NCBI GenBank assembly: GCA_017592665.1
Contig: JAGFNW010000020.1
Coordinates: 127,438 to 186,757 of the forward strand
Origin: Streptosporangiaceae bacterium NEAU-GS5
Lineage (GTDB): Bacteria; Actinomycetota; Actinomycetes; Streptosporangiales; Streptosporangiaceae
Direction of reading: 5' to 3'
Length of the DNA: 59,320 nt
The notes beneath the pieces were generated by a model, which was not told where the DNA came from, did no database searches, and saw only the letters and a program-made list of their open reading frames with translations. A program made the position numbers and the translations under genes. The stretch's first letter is position 1, and each line of letters starts with the position of its first letter. Positions 37,332-44,485 of the stretch are shown here, piece by piece.

Positions 37332-38324
37332 ATGAAGAGAGTAGTGACGCTCGTGTTGATGGCAGCGGCCCTTGTGGTGCCCGCGACGGCGTCGGAGGCG
37401 ACGACGGGAGCCGCCTCCGCCGCAGATGTTCAGGTCCGATTCGCGTGGGTGAAGGGTTGCCCCAAGAAGGAGGACATCGTCCCCTGCGGGCCTTGGACCC
37501 TCACCTTGCGCAGCGGTAAGAAGCGTGTCCTCAAGGACGCGCTGGTCTACGCGACCACGGCCGAGGGCAAGGTGGACAAGACATCGGCGACCACGTTCGC
37601 GATCAGCAGGAACGGCAAGGTCGTGTGCTACTTCCGCAAGTCGGACCACAAGCTCGTGGTCCGGAATCTGGTGACAGGGAAGGTGCGCGCGCTGCCCGGC
37701 AAGGCCGCCGTGCTGCCGAAGGGCAACGGGATGACCCTCACCCACATCTACCTGTCGTACGACGGCGCCAAGGTCCTGATCGACTACAACGACGACGCGG
37801 ATACCCAGCCGACGCTCGTGGTCGACCTCGCCACCGGCGCCACGCACAAGCTGCGCGGCGACCTCCGCGCCCTGGGATTCAGCCCGGACGGCGACCAGGT
37901 CCTCGTCCAGCGCTTCACCGAACACACCACCGAATTCGCCGTGTATGACGAGACAGGGGCCAAGGTGAACAGCCAGGTCGTGCCGGGCAATGTGGCCGGC
38001 ATACCGATCGCGCTGTCCGGCGACGGCAGGACCGTCGGCGTGATCACCAACGCGAAGGACAGGCAGCGGCTCCGCCTGTACGACCTGACCAGCGACACGG
38101 CGAGCGACCCGGTCACCCTCAAGGTGCCGAAGATCGAGAACGTGACCCGCCTGTTCTTCGACCCCTCGGGCAACCTGGTCATCTGGTCCCTGCGCGGCTA
38201 CAAGGGGAACGAGATGATCGGCGTGCTCGAGCGCCGGGTCGACCCGGTCAGCGGAGCCACCACGAAGATCGACACCTTCACGTTCGACCCCGCGTTCTCG
38301 ACGTGGCTGCTGCCGGGCGAGTGA
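37332..38324 (+). CDS. Secreted WD40/TolB-like beta-propeller protein
   Basis: A 330-residue exported protein: signal peptide MKRVVTLVLMAAALVVPATA, then repeated blade-like segments such as TTFAISRNGKVVCYFRKSD, HIYLSYDGAKVLIDYNDD, DLRALGFSPDGDQVLVQRF and FFDPSGNLVIWSLRGYKG. The DG/NGK turn followed by a hydrophobic strand is the TolB/WD40-like pattern, giving six or so blades. It lies between two tail-to-tail sigma/CU044_5270 pairs, 63 bp after the first, and could be part of the first operon. AAAGGA precedes the ATG by six bases. A perfect hairpin follows the stop. Confidence 0.8.
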   Translation: MKRVVTLVLMAAALVVPATASEATTGAASAADVQVRFAWVKGCPKKEDIVPCGPWTLTLRSGKKRVLKDALVYATTAEGKVDKTSATTFAISRNGKVVCYFRKSDHKLVVRNLVTGKVRALPGKAAVLPKGNGMTLTHIYLSYDGAKVLIDYNDDADTQPTLVVDLATGATHKLRGDLRALGFSPDGDQVLVQRFTEHTTEFAVYDETGAKVNSQVVPGNVAGIPIALSGDGRTVGVITNAKDRQRLRLYDLTSDTASDPVTLKVPKIENVTRLFFDPSGNLVIWSLRGYKGNEMIGVLERRVDPVSGATTKIDTFTFDPAFSTWLLPGE

Positions 38325-38347
38325 TCACTGCGACCAGGGGCGCCTAG

Positions 38348-38373
38348 GGCCCGGCCAGTGACCTGGCCGGGCC
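38348..38373. terminator. Hairpin between convergent operons
   Basis: GGCCCGGCCAG and CTGGCCGGGCC form an 11-bp perfect stem around TGAC, 23 bp after the propeller gene. The stem faces the end of the opposing CU044_5270 gene and likely terminates both transcripts. Confidence 0.8.
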
Positions 38374-38431
38374 TTGGCCACGCGCCGGAGGCGGCGTGGG
38401 GGTCACCTCCAGCCTCCTCCGTGGAGTCAGG

Positions 38432-39415
38432 TTACGGGCGGTCCCCGGCCCTGTTCACGAATTCCGTGGTCAGCACGGCTGCCGTGTAAACGCTGCCGGC
38501 CTTGAAGGCGACGCCGTCCCCGATCCGCTCGTCCCGTAGCCACAGGTCGCGTCGTCCGAGGTACTCGTACGTCGAGGGGGCCAGGATCAGGTAGCTGCGC
38601 GTTCCAGCCGACGATTGATCGTCCATGTACAGGCCCAGGCCCTTGCGGCCGGTGCCGTCGTCGACGCCCTGCTCGACACCGACGCCGGGGACCATCGCCA
38701 GTGCCCGGTAAAGCGCGGCCTCCAGCTTCGGCGGCATGAGCGCCGTCTCGGCCAGGTAGATGCCGATCACGCGGAAGGCCTCGGCGTCGGGGTTGGCGGC
38801 GAGGCCACGCTCGGCGACCGGGAAGTCGGTCCAGCGCCGGTCGGCCCTGATCTGGCTGAGCAGGGTGGCGGGATCGGTGGACAGCGCGCGCATCCGCTGC
38901 TCGAGCTGCTGGGGCGACAGGTAGTCGTCATCCGGGTCGGGCACGAAGTCCTCGATCTGCAGCCGGCCCTCCTCGTCGATCGCGGCGGTCTGCCTGCCGT
39001 CGTAGCGAGTCCATTCGTCGCTGGTGACCGCTTCCTTGTCGTTGGGCTGCCGGACGACGGTTTTCCTGTACAGCCACCGGTGCTCGCCGGTGGAAGGCCC
39101 GGCCGGCCGCCTCTCCGCGACCAGGGCCGCCCGCTCCAACACCGCGGCGGCGGTCACCGGGTGCGCGGACGGGGACATGCGCCCGACCTCGCTCCGCCGA
39201 TCGATTCCGACCACCACCACCGTGGCGGCCGCCGCCACGCCGACGGCCGCGACCAGCAGCAGCCGCCGCGCATGCGAGCGCGGCGGGCGGGCATGCGGGC
39301 GCCTGGCGTCCCGGCCGGTCTCGGCCGTCAGGCGAGCGCGGATCGCCGCGATCCGCTCGGCGTCGGGCTCGGCGACGACGGCCCGCATTTCGCGGAGCTC
39401 CTTCAGGTCATCCAT
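38432..39415 (-). CDS. CU044_5270-family protein, likely partner of adjacent ECF sigma factor
   Basis: A 327-residue protein starting MDDLKELREMR. An Arg/Pro-rich cytosolic segment is followed by a transmembrane helix (RRLLLVAAVGVAAAATVVVV, about 50-70), then an extracytoplasmic part with YRKTVVRQPNDKEAV, LPP/MPPKLEAALYRALAMVP, and a C-terminal LILAPSTYEYLGRRDLWL. This matches the CU044_5270 family, although it is longer than its paralogue at 36510. It overlaps the sigma gene by ATGGATGA. The arrangement implies cotranscription and a regulatory role on the sigma. The signal sensed outside the cell is unknown. Confidence 0.88.
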   Translation of the reverse strand: MDDLKELREMRAVVAEPDAERIAAIRARLTAETGRDARRPHARPPRSHARRLLLVAAVGVAAAATVVVVGIDRRSEVGRMSPSAHPVTAAAVLERAALVAERRPAGPSTGEHRWLYRKTVVRQPNDKEAVTSDEWTRYDGRQTAAIDEEGRLQIEDFVPDPDDDYLSPQQLEQRMRALSTDPATLLSQIRADRRWTDFPVAERGLAANPDAEAFRVIGIYLAETALMPPKLEAALYRALAMVPGVGVEQGVDDGTGRKGLGLYMDDQSSAGTRSYLILAPSTYEYLGRRDLWLRDERIGDGVAFKAGSVYTAAVLTTEFVNRAGDRP

Positions 39416-40046
39416 GGTCCAGCTCCTCCTGCACAGATGTGGGGTTGATGCCGAGCACGGCGCGGGTCTTCTTCCTGGCCCGGTTGAGGCGCGAGCGAAC
39501 CGTGCCCACCGGGATGCCCAGCGCCTGCGCGACCTCGTCGTAGCCGAGGTCGCCCCAGGCGATCAGGAGCAGCACGTCGCGGTCTCCCGCCGACAGCGCG
39601 GCGAGGGCCGCGGCCAGTTGCCGGTGTACGGCCGAGGCGGTCACCTTGGCCTCGACCCGATCGGTGTAGGTCTCGGTGACCTGGTCGACGCCGGTCCTGG
39701 TCAGCGCGCGATAGAACCTCACTTCGGCCCTGTGATGCTTGCCGATGAGATTGGCGGCGATGCCGTACAGCCAGGGCCGGGCGTCCCGCCGGGCCAGGTC
39801 GTATTTTCCGCGACGGCCGAAGGCGGCAAGAAAAGTGTCGGACACGATGTCGTCCGCCAGTGAGTCACCCAACCGGCGGGCGGCGAAGCGGAACAGTTCC
39901 CGCGCGTGCCGGTCGAACAGCGCCGCGAAGGCGTCCGGCCGGCTCAGGGAGCGCCGGATCAACTCCGCGTCGTCGTCGGCGTCTGGCACGCCGGTATGTC
40001 CGCTGTCGGCGCCCTCCGGACTCGTACGCCCGATATAGGCGATCAA
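39408..40046 (-). CDS. ECF RNA polymerase sigma factor (second copy)
   Basis: A 212-residue ECF sigma factor: region 2 with SLADDIVSDTFLAAFGRRG and RPWLYGIAANLIGKHHR, region 4 with SAGDRDVLLLIAWGDLGYDE and the helix-turn-helix VAQALGIPVGTVRSRLNRAR. A 30-residue acidic N-terminal tail precedes region 2. The start appears to be TTG at 40046 with GGAG five bases upstream. The stop overlaps the CU044_5270 gene. It is divergent from the SWIM-vWA-MoxR operon across 253 bp, so the two operons may share a promoter region. Confidence 0.9.
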   Translation of the reverse strand: MIAYIGRTSPEGADSGHTGVPDADDDAELIRRSLSRPDAFAALFDRHARELFRFAARRLGDSLADDIVSDTFLAAFGRRGKYDLARRDARPWLYGIAANLIGKHHRAEVRFYRALTRTGVDQVTETYTDRVEAKVTASAVHRQLAAALAALSAGDRDVLLLIAWGDLGYDEVAQALGIPVGTVRSRLNRARKKTRAVLGINPTSVQEELDHG

Positions 40047-40148
40047 TGTGGCTCCGCTCGTCAGGCCTCTGGCTTGGGCGAGGCATGGGCATGGTCACTC
40101 CCTTTCACCCGAACACGTCGACAAGGTTCACGGGCGTTCACGGGGGTG

Positions 40149-40193
40149 CCTGCGGCCGCGGCCGATCGCGGCGCGGCCGCGCGAGCTCGCAGG
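40149..40193. promoter_or_regulatory. GC-rich imperfect inverted repeat in divergent region
   Basis: CCTGCG at the left and CGCAGG at the right bound a very GC-rich stretch with internal GGCCGCG/CGCGGCC pairing. It lies between the sigma gene and the SWIM-vWA-MoxR operon. It may be a regulatory site or a structured leader; promoter hexamers could not be placed with confidence. Confidence 0.25.
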
Positions 40194-40299
40194 CCGATCC
40201 CGCACGTCTCGCCGGTGCTTTCGTTGACCGGAAATTTGTCGGCCCCGTTGGGTAAGTTCGCGTTCGTTGATCGGCCGCCACCGAATTGGAGGTCGTCCT

Positions 40300-40791
40300 T
40301 TGGACGCGGAAATACCTGAGTGGGAGCGGCTCAGCGGGGCCCGGGTGCTGTCTCCCGTCCAGCCGCGCAAGCTGGCGAAAGTGCCCTTCGTCGAGATGGC
40401 GGAGGGCCGGCTGCAGGGCGTCGTGTCGAGCGGTTCCGACATCGAGCGGGTGTATGTCTCCTCGATCACCGCGCGGACGCACGGATACAACTGCAGCACC
40501 AACAACAACCGGCCCTGCGGCGGACTGCGCGGAGCACCGTGCAAGCATCTGCGGTCGCTGGTCGACGAGGCCGTTCTCCAGTACGGCCTGGAGCGCGTGG
40601 CACGCTACCTGCGCGTCGAGGGTGACAGCGCGGCCAGCCTGGTCGGCAACCTGAGCGGCGGGCACGAGTCGATCCCCGCCGCCGTGGTCTTCAGCCGCTT
40701 CCTGCGGCACCTGGCCTACCTGGAGCTGCCCGGCACCTGCGAGCCGGTCGCCGAGATGCACTGGTTCCCCTCGCTCGGCGCGGTGAGCTGA
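40300..40791 (+). CDS. SWIM-type zinc-finger protein, first gene of vWA-MoxR operon
   Basis: A 163-residue protein. The likely TTG start has GGAGG seven bases upstream, which beats the earlier in-frame TTG at 40267. A central cluster near residues 62-86 reads YNCSTNNNRPCGG then PCKHLRSLV. This matches a SWIM-like CxCxnCxH zinc module with one cysteine replaced, here C, C, C and H. A helical tail follows (VFSRFLRHLAYLELPG). SWIM domains bind DNA or protein and occur in MoxR-vWA neighbourhoods. Its TGA overlaps the next ATG (TGATG), showing a coupled operon. Confidence 0.75.
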   Translation: MDAEIPEWERLSGARVLSPVQPRKLAKVPFVEMAEGRLQGVVSSGSDIERVYVSSITARTHGYNCSTNNNRPCGGLRGAPCKHLRSLVDEAVLQYGLERVARYLRVEGDSAASLVGNLSGGHESIPAAVVFSRFLRHLAYLELPGTCEPVAEMHWFPSLGAVS

Positions 40792-42146
40792 TGCTCGAAA
40801 CGCAACTGTCGGCGCTGTCTGACGGCGCCCTGCCCGGTGTCGGCGAGGCGCTCGGCCTGATCTCCGGTTTCGACGACACGCTGGTTGATGGATTGGCCCG
40901 CCTGAGTGAGGAGCAGACCGCGGCCCTGGTCGCGCTGGCCGGGGGCCTCGGGAGCACTCCTATCGGCCCGCGCGCCGCCGAGGCGGCTGAGAAGATCGCG
41001 GCCGGCTCGATCTCGGAAGAGCACCTGGCGGCGCTGGCCGGAGCGCGCACCACGCTGTTCGGCGCGGTTCATGACGCGCTGCTGGCCCGGCTCGACAGCG
41101 CGCTCGGCCGCACAAGAGCGGCCTGGGAAGGCGCGCAGAGCGCGAGCACCGACCCCCTGACCGCCGCATGCCGCTCCTGGCTCGTCGAGCTGGCCATCAT
41201 CGGATGGCGCGGCGTCGACCACGACCTCGCCTCCACCGCCGACCAGGCGATCCAGAACCTGCTCGCCGAGCCCGGGCTGCGGCGCCCGGCGATTCTGCTC
41301 GACGGGCTCGCCGCCGAGCTGCGGGCCTCCCTCGGCGCCATGGAGCGGCTGCCCGCCCGTCGCTGGGCCGACCTGTGGGCGCGCGCGTTGCTTCTCACCC
41401 AGACGGGCGGCCTCGAAGCGACCGAGCGGGTCTCGGGGCGCCTGCTGCCTCTCGGCGTCGACATCCACGAGCACGGCACGGCCGTTCAGGTCCAGCTCCA
41501 CGCGATCCTGGAGCCGCACGGCCGGCTGGTGCGCACCAGCGTCTGCGCCGCCAAGGTGGACACGATCACCGGCCCGTTCGTCTGGCGGCTGCTGAGCTCC
41601 TACCCCGTGCTGCTGGGCGCGCTGGGCAAGCGGCTCAGCCTGGAGATCACCGACATGCCGCTGCTGGCCGGCGGCGACCTGCTGTGGCAGGAGGGCAAGG
41701 CGAGCGCCGGCGCCTCCACCGACCCGTTCGCCACGGCCAGGGTCCAGCTGAGCAGGGCGAGCGCCCCCGCGGTGCCGCCGCTCGAACGCCATCCGGTCCG
41801 CATCGCCGAGCCGGTGTTCATCGAGGGCTACCAGAGCGACGGCCGCGCCCTCCGGCTCGACGGCACCAGCCTGGCCTTCGACCTCGACCGGTTGCCACAG
41901 TCCGGTCCGCTGACGCCTCAGCTGCTCAAGGCGTCGACGGCGTGCATCGGGCTGATGCGCTGGGACGGCGGGTGGCGGCTGCAACCGCTGGCCGTACGGG
42001 CGAATGTGAAGAAGGAGCCGGTCGCCGTGCACAACAGCGACTGGGCGCAGGGGCCCACCGACCCGAGCGTCCTCAAGAGCGGCGCCAAGGTCGGCGATCC
42101 CGTCGCCGTGCTGAAAGAGCGGGCAGGACGGCTGCTGAGAAGATGA
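40791..42146 (+). CDS. Unknown protein of vWA-MoxR operon (451 residues)
   Basis: I do not recognise this family by sequence. It has no signal or membrane segment. The N-terminal third is helical (ALGLISGFDDTLVDGLARLS, LARLDSALGRTRAAWEGA). The middle has WRGVDHDLASTADQAIQNLL and RWADLWARALLLTQTGGL, and the C-terminal part is beta-rich (RLVRTSVCAAKVDTITG, VFIEGYQSDGRALRLDG). The ATG overlaps the SWIM gene stop, and its own stop overlaps the vWA start (ATGA). Its conserved position within the operon suggests a structural or adaptor subunit of the same complex. Confidence 0.8.
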   Translation: MLETQLSALSDGALPGVGEALGLISGFDDTLVDGLARLSEEQTAALVALAGGLGSTPIGPRAAEAAEKIAAGSISEEHLAALAGARTTLFGAVHDALLARLDSALGRTRAAWEGAQSASTDPLTAACRSWLVELAIIGWRGVDHDLASTADQAIQNLLAEPGLRRPAILLDGLAAELRASLGAMERLPARRWADLWARALLLTQTGGLEATERVSGRLLPLGVDIHEHGTAVQVQLHAILEPHGRLVRTSVCAAKVDTITGPFVWRLLSSYPVLLGALGKRLSLEITDMPLLAGGDLLWQEGKASAGASTDPFATARVQLSRASAPAVPPLERHPVRIAEPVFIEGYQSDGRALRLDGTSLAFDLDRLPQSGPLTPQLLKASTACIGLMRWDGGWRLQPLAVRANVKKEPVAVHNSDWAQGPTDPSVLKSGAKVGDPVAVLKERAGRLLRR

Positions 42147-43369
42147 CCGATACCAGACGTCAGATCCTCTATTGGCGCCTGATGGCGCGCGTGTTCGACG
42201 CCGAGGAGCAGCCCTCGCTGGAGGCGGCGAGCGTGGCCATCGTCGAGGACCTCGGGCTGCCGCCCGCGCTGCTCGACCCGGGCGTCTCGGTCGACAACCT
42301 GGTGCAGCGCTTCCCAGAGCTGGGCGGGCAACTGCGCGACCTCGACGGCGACGAGGTGCGCAACGCGGCGCTGGTGTCGAAGCTGCTGCTCAACGCCTTC
42401 GCGACCGGCAGCGGCACGGTCACCGCCAGGCAGCTGGCCGGGTGGAAGCAGGACGCGGGCTGGCTGCGGCAGGCGCTCGGCGAGGGGTCCGCGGGCGATC
42501 TGGCCGCCGTCGAAGACGACCTCGTCCGACGCATGCACCTGCGCGAAGTGCTCGCCGACCCGGTGCTGGCCAGGCAGCTCACCCCGAGCATGTCGCTCAT
42601 CGAGCAGCTGCTGCGCGACAAGTCCAACCTGTCGGGGGTGGCGCTGGCCAATGCCAAGGCGCTGATCCGCAGGTTCGTCGACGAGGTCGCCGAGGTGCTG
42701 CGCACGCAGGTGGAGAAGACCAGCACAGGCGTGATCGACCGGTCGGTGCCGCCGAAGCGGGTCTTCCGCAACCTCGACCTCGAGCGCACGATCTGGAAGA
42801 ACCTCACCAACTGGAGCCCTGAGGACGAGCGGCTCTACATCCAGAAGCTCTTCTACAAGCAGACGGCCAAGCGCACCGTTCCGGCCAAGATGATCGTGGT
42901 CGTCGACCAGTCGGGGTCGATGGTCGACGCGATGGTCAACTGCACGATCCTCGCCTCGATCTTCGCCGGGCTGCCCAAGGTCGACGTGCACCTGATCGCG
43001 TACGACACCCGGGCGCTGGATCTGACGCCATGGGTGCGCGACCCGTTCGAGGTGCTGCTGCGCACGACGCTCGGCGGCGGCACCGACGGCACCGTCGCGA
43101 TGGCGCTGGCCCGGCCGAAGATCACTGATCCGCGCAACACCGCGATGGTGTGGATCTCCGACTTCTACGACAACCGGTCACTGATCACCGACTTCGAGGC
43201 CTTGCACAAGTCCGGAGTGAAGTTCATCCCGGTCGGCTCGGTCAACAGCTCGGGCCACGCCAGCGTGGACTCCTGGTTCCGGCAGAAGTTCAAAGCCCTC
43301 GGCACCCCGGTTCTCTCCGGACACATCCGCAAGCTCGTGCTCGAGCTCAAGACCTTTCTGAACACCTAG
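42143..43369 (+). CDS. vWA-domain protein partnered with MoxR ATPase
   Basis: A 408-residue protein. Residues 1 to about 240 are helical (QLTPSMSLIEQLLRDKSNL, NAKALIRRFVDEVAEVL). A vWA domain then starts with the MIDAS DQSGSM at about 255-260. The downstream MIDAS residues are the T of TLGGGTDGT and the D of WISDFYDN. These proteins bind a divalent metal and link the AAA+ motor to its targets. The start overlaps the upstream gene by 4 bp (ATGA). The stop is only 9 bp before the MoxR start. MoxR-vWA pairs act as chaperone or insertion machines, as in Mg-chelatase-like and RavA-ViaA systems. Confidence 0.9.
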   Translation: MTDTRRQILYWRLMARVFDAEEQPSLEAASVAIVEDLGLPPALLDPGVSVDNLVQRFPELGGQLRDLDGDEVRNAALVSKLLLNAFATGSGTVTARQLAGWKQDAGWLRQALGEGSAGDLAAVEDDLVRRMHLREVLADPVLARQLTPSMSLIEQLLRDKSNLSGVALANAKALIRRFVDEVAEVLRTQVEKTSTGVIDRSVPPKRVFRNLDLERTIWKNLTNWSPEDERLYIQKLFYKQTAKRTVPAKMIVVVDQSGSMVDAMVNCTILASIFAGLPKVDVHLIAYDTRALDLTPWVRDPFEVLLRTTLGGGTDGTVAMALARPKITDPRNTAMVWISDFYDNRSLITDFEALHKSGVKFIPVGSVNSSGHASVDSWFRQKFKALGTPVLSGHIRKLVLELKTFLNT

Positions 43370-43378
43370 GAGACCTCC

Positions 43379-44485
43379 TTGCTCCGCGCCCCCGCAGAGA
43401 TCAAGTACGCCGACGAGCTCGACTACCTCGAGTCGGTCGACACCGGGCCCAAGCCGTTCTCCTGGCGGCTCAGCCCTCGCATGGTGCGGATCTTCGTGCT
43501 CGGCTCCGAGCGCTCCGACGGTCTCGACCGCGAGATCCCGCAGAAGTGGTTCGGCGACCGCGGCTTCGTCGAACGCAGCATCGTCACCCTCGCCTCCGAC
43601 CGCGGCCTGCTGCTCATCGGCGACCCCGGCACCGGCAAGAGCTGGCTGGCCGAATTGCTGGCCGCCGCCGTCTCGCGCAATTCCACGCTCGTCGTGCAGG
43701 GCACGGCAGGCACCACGGAAGACCACATCAAGTACTCCTGGAACGTCTCCATGGTCATCGCCAAGGGCCAGTCCCGGGAGTCGATGATCCCCTCGCCCAT
43801 CATGACCGCCATGGAGCGCGGCGTGATCGGCCGCTTCGAGGAGCTGACCAGGTCGACCAGCGACGTCCAGGACGCGCTGATCTCGATCCTGTCCGAGAAG
43901 TACGTCTCCATCCCTGAGCTCGACGACGACAACATCGTGTTCGCCCAGCCGGGTTTCTCCATCATCGCCACCGCCAACAGCCGCGACCGCGGCGTCAACG
44001 ACCTGTCCTCGGCGCTGAAGCGGCGCTTCAACTTCGTCCGCATCCCCGTGGTGACGAACAAGAAGAGCGAGGCGGAGATCGTCCGCTTCCGCACGGCCGA
44101 GCTGCTACGCAGGCATCAGATCGACCTGGAGCTGCCGCCCACGCTGCTGGACATCCTGCTGCAGAGCTTCGCCGACCTGCGCACGGCCGCCGCCTCGGCC
44201 ACCAGCGACGACGACAAGCTGGAGTCGGCGCTGTCCACGGCCGAGCAGATCGGCGTCCTGGAGGACGCCATCCTGCACAGCCGGTTCTTCGGCGACAACA
44301 CGTTGAAGGCCGCCACGCTGGCCGGCTCCCTGGTCGGTTCCTTGGCCCGGCGCAGCCCGGAGGATCTGGCCATCCTGAACAAGTATCTGCACGGCGTCGT
44401 CGAGCCACGCAGCAAGCAGGACGAGGGCGGCCCGTGGAGCGAATTCCTCAGCGGCGGCCGCGAGGCGATCGCCACCCTGTCATGA
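43379..44485 (+). CDS. MoxR-family AAA+ ATPase
   Basis: A 368-residue AAA+ ATPase of the MoxR type. It has Walker A GDPGTGKSW (residues 81-89) and a MoxR-type segment MERGVIGRFEELTRSTSDVQ, with FEE replacing the usual Walker B acidic core (about 153-155). DALISILSEKYVSIPEL, the sensor 1 region IIATANSRDRGVNDLSSALKR and a helical lid follow. The start is TTG with AGGAG six bases upstream; no better codon exists nearby. It follows the vWA gene by 9 bp and its stop overlaps the DUF5682-like gene (ATGA). It should form a hexamer that remodels targets with the vWA partner. Confidence 0.93.
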   Translation: MLRAPAEIKYADELDYLESVDTGPKPFSWRLSPRMVRIFVLGSERSDGLDREIPQKWFGDRGFVERSIVTLASDRGLLLIGDPGTGKSWLAELLAAAVSRNSTLVVQGTAGTTEDHIKYSWNVSMVIAKGQSRESMIPSPIMTAMERGVIGRFEELTRSTSDVQDALISILSEKYVSIPELDDDNIVFAQPGFSIIATANSRDRGVNDLSSALKRRFNFVRIPVVTNKKSEAEIVRFRTAELLRRHQIDLELPPTLLDILLQSFADLRTAAASATSDDDKLESALSTAEQIGVLEDAILHSRFFGDNTLKAATLAGSLVGSLARRSPEDLAILNKYLHGVVEPRSKQDEGGPWSEFLSGGREAIATLS

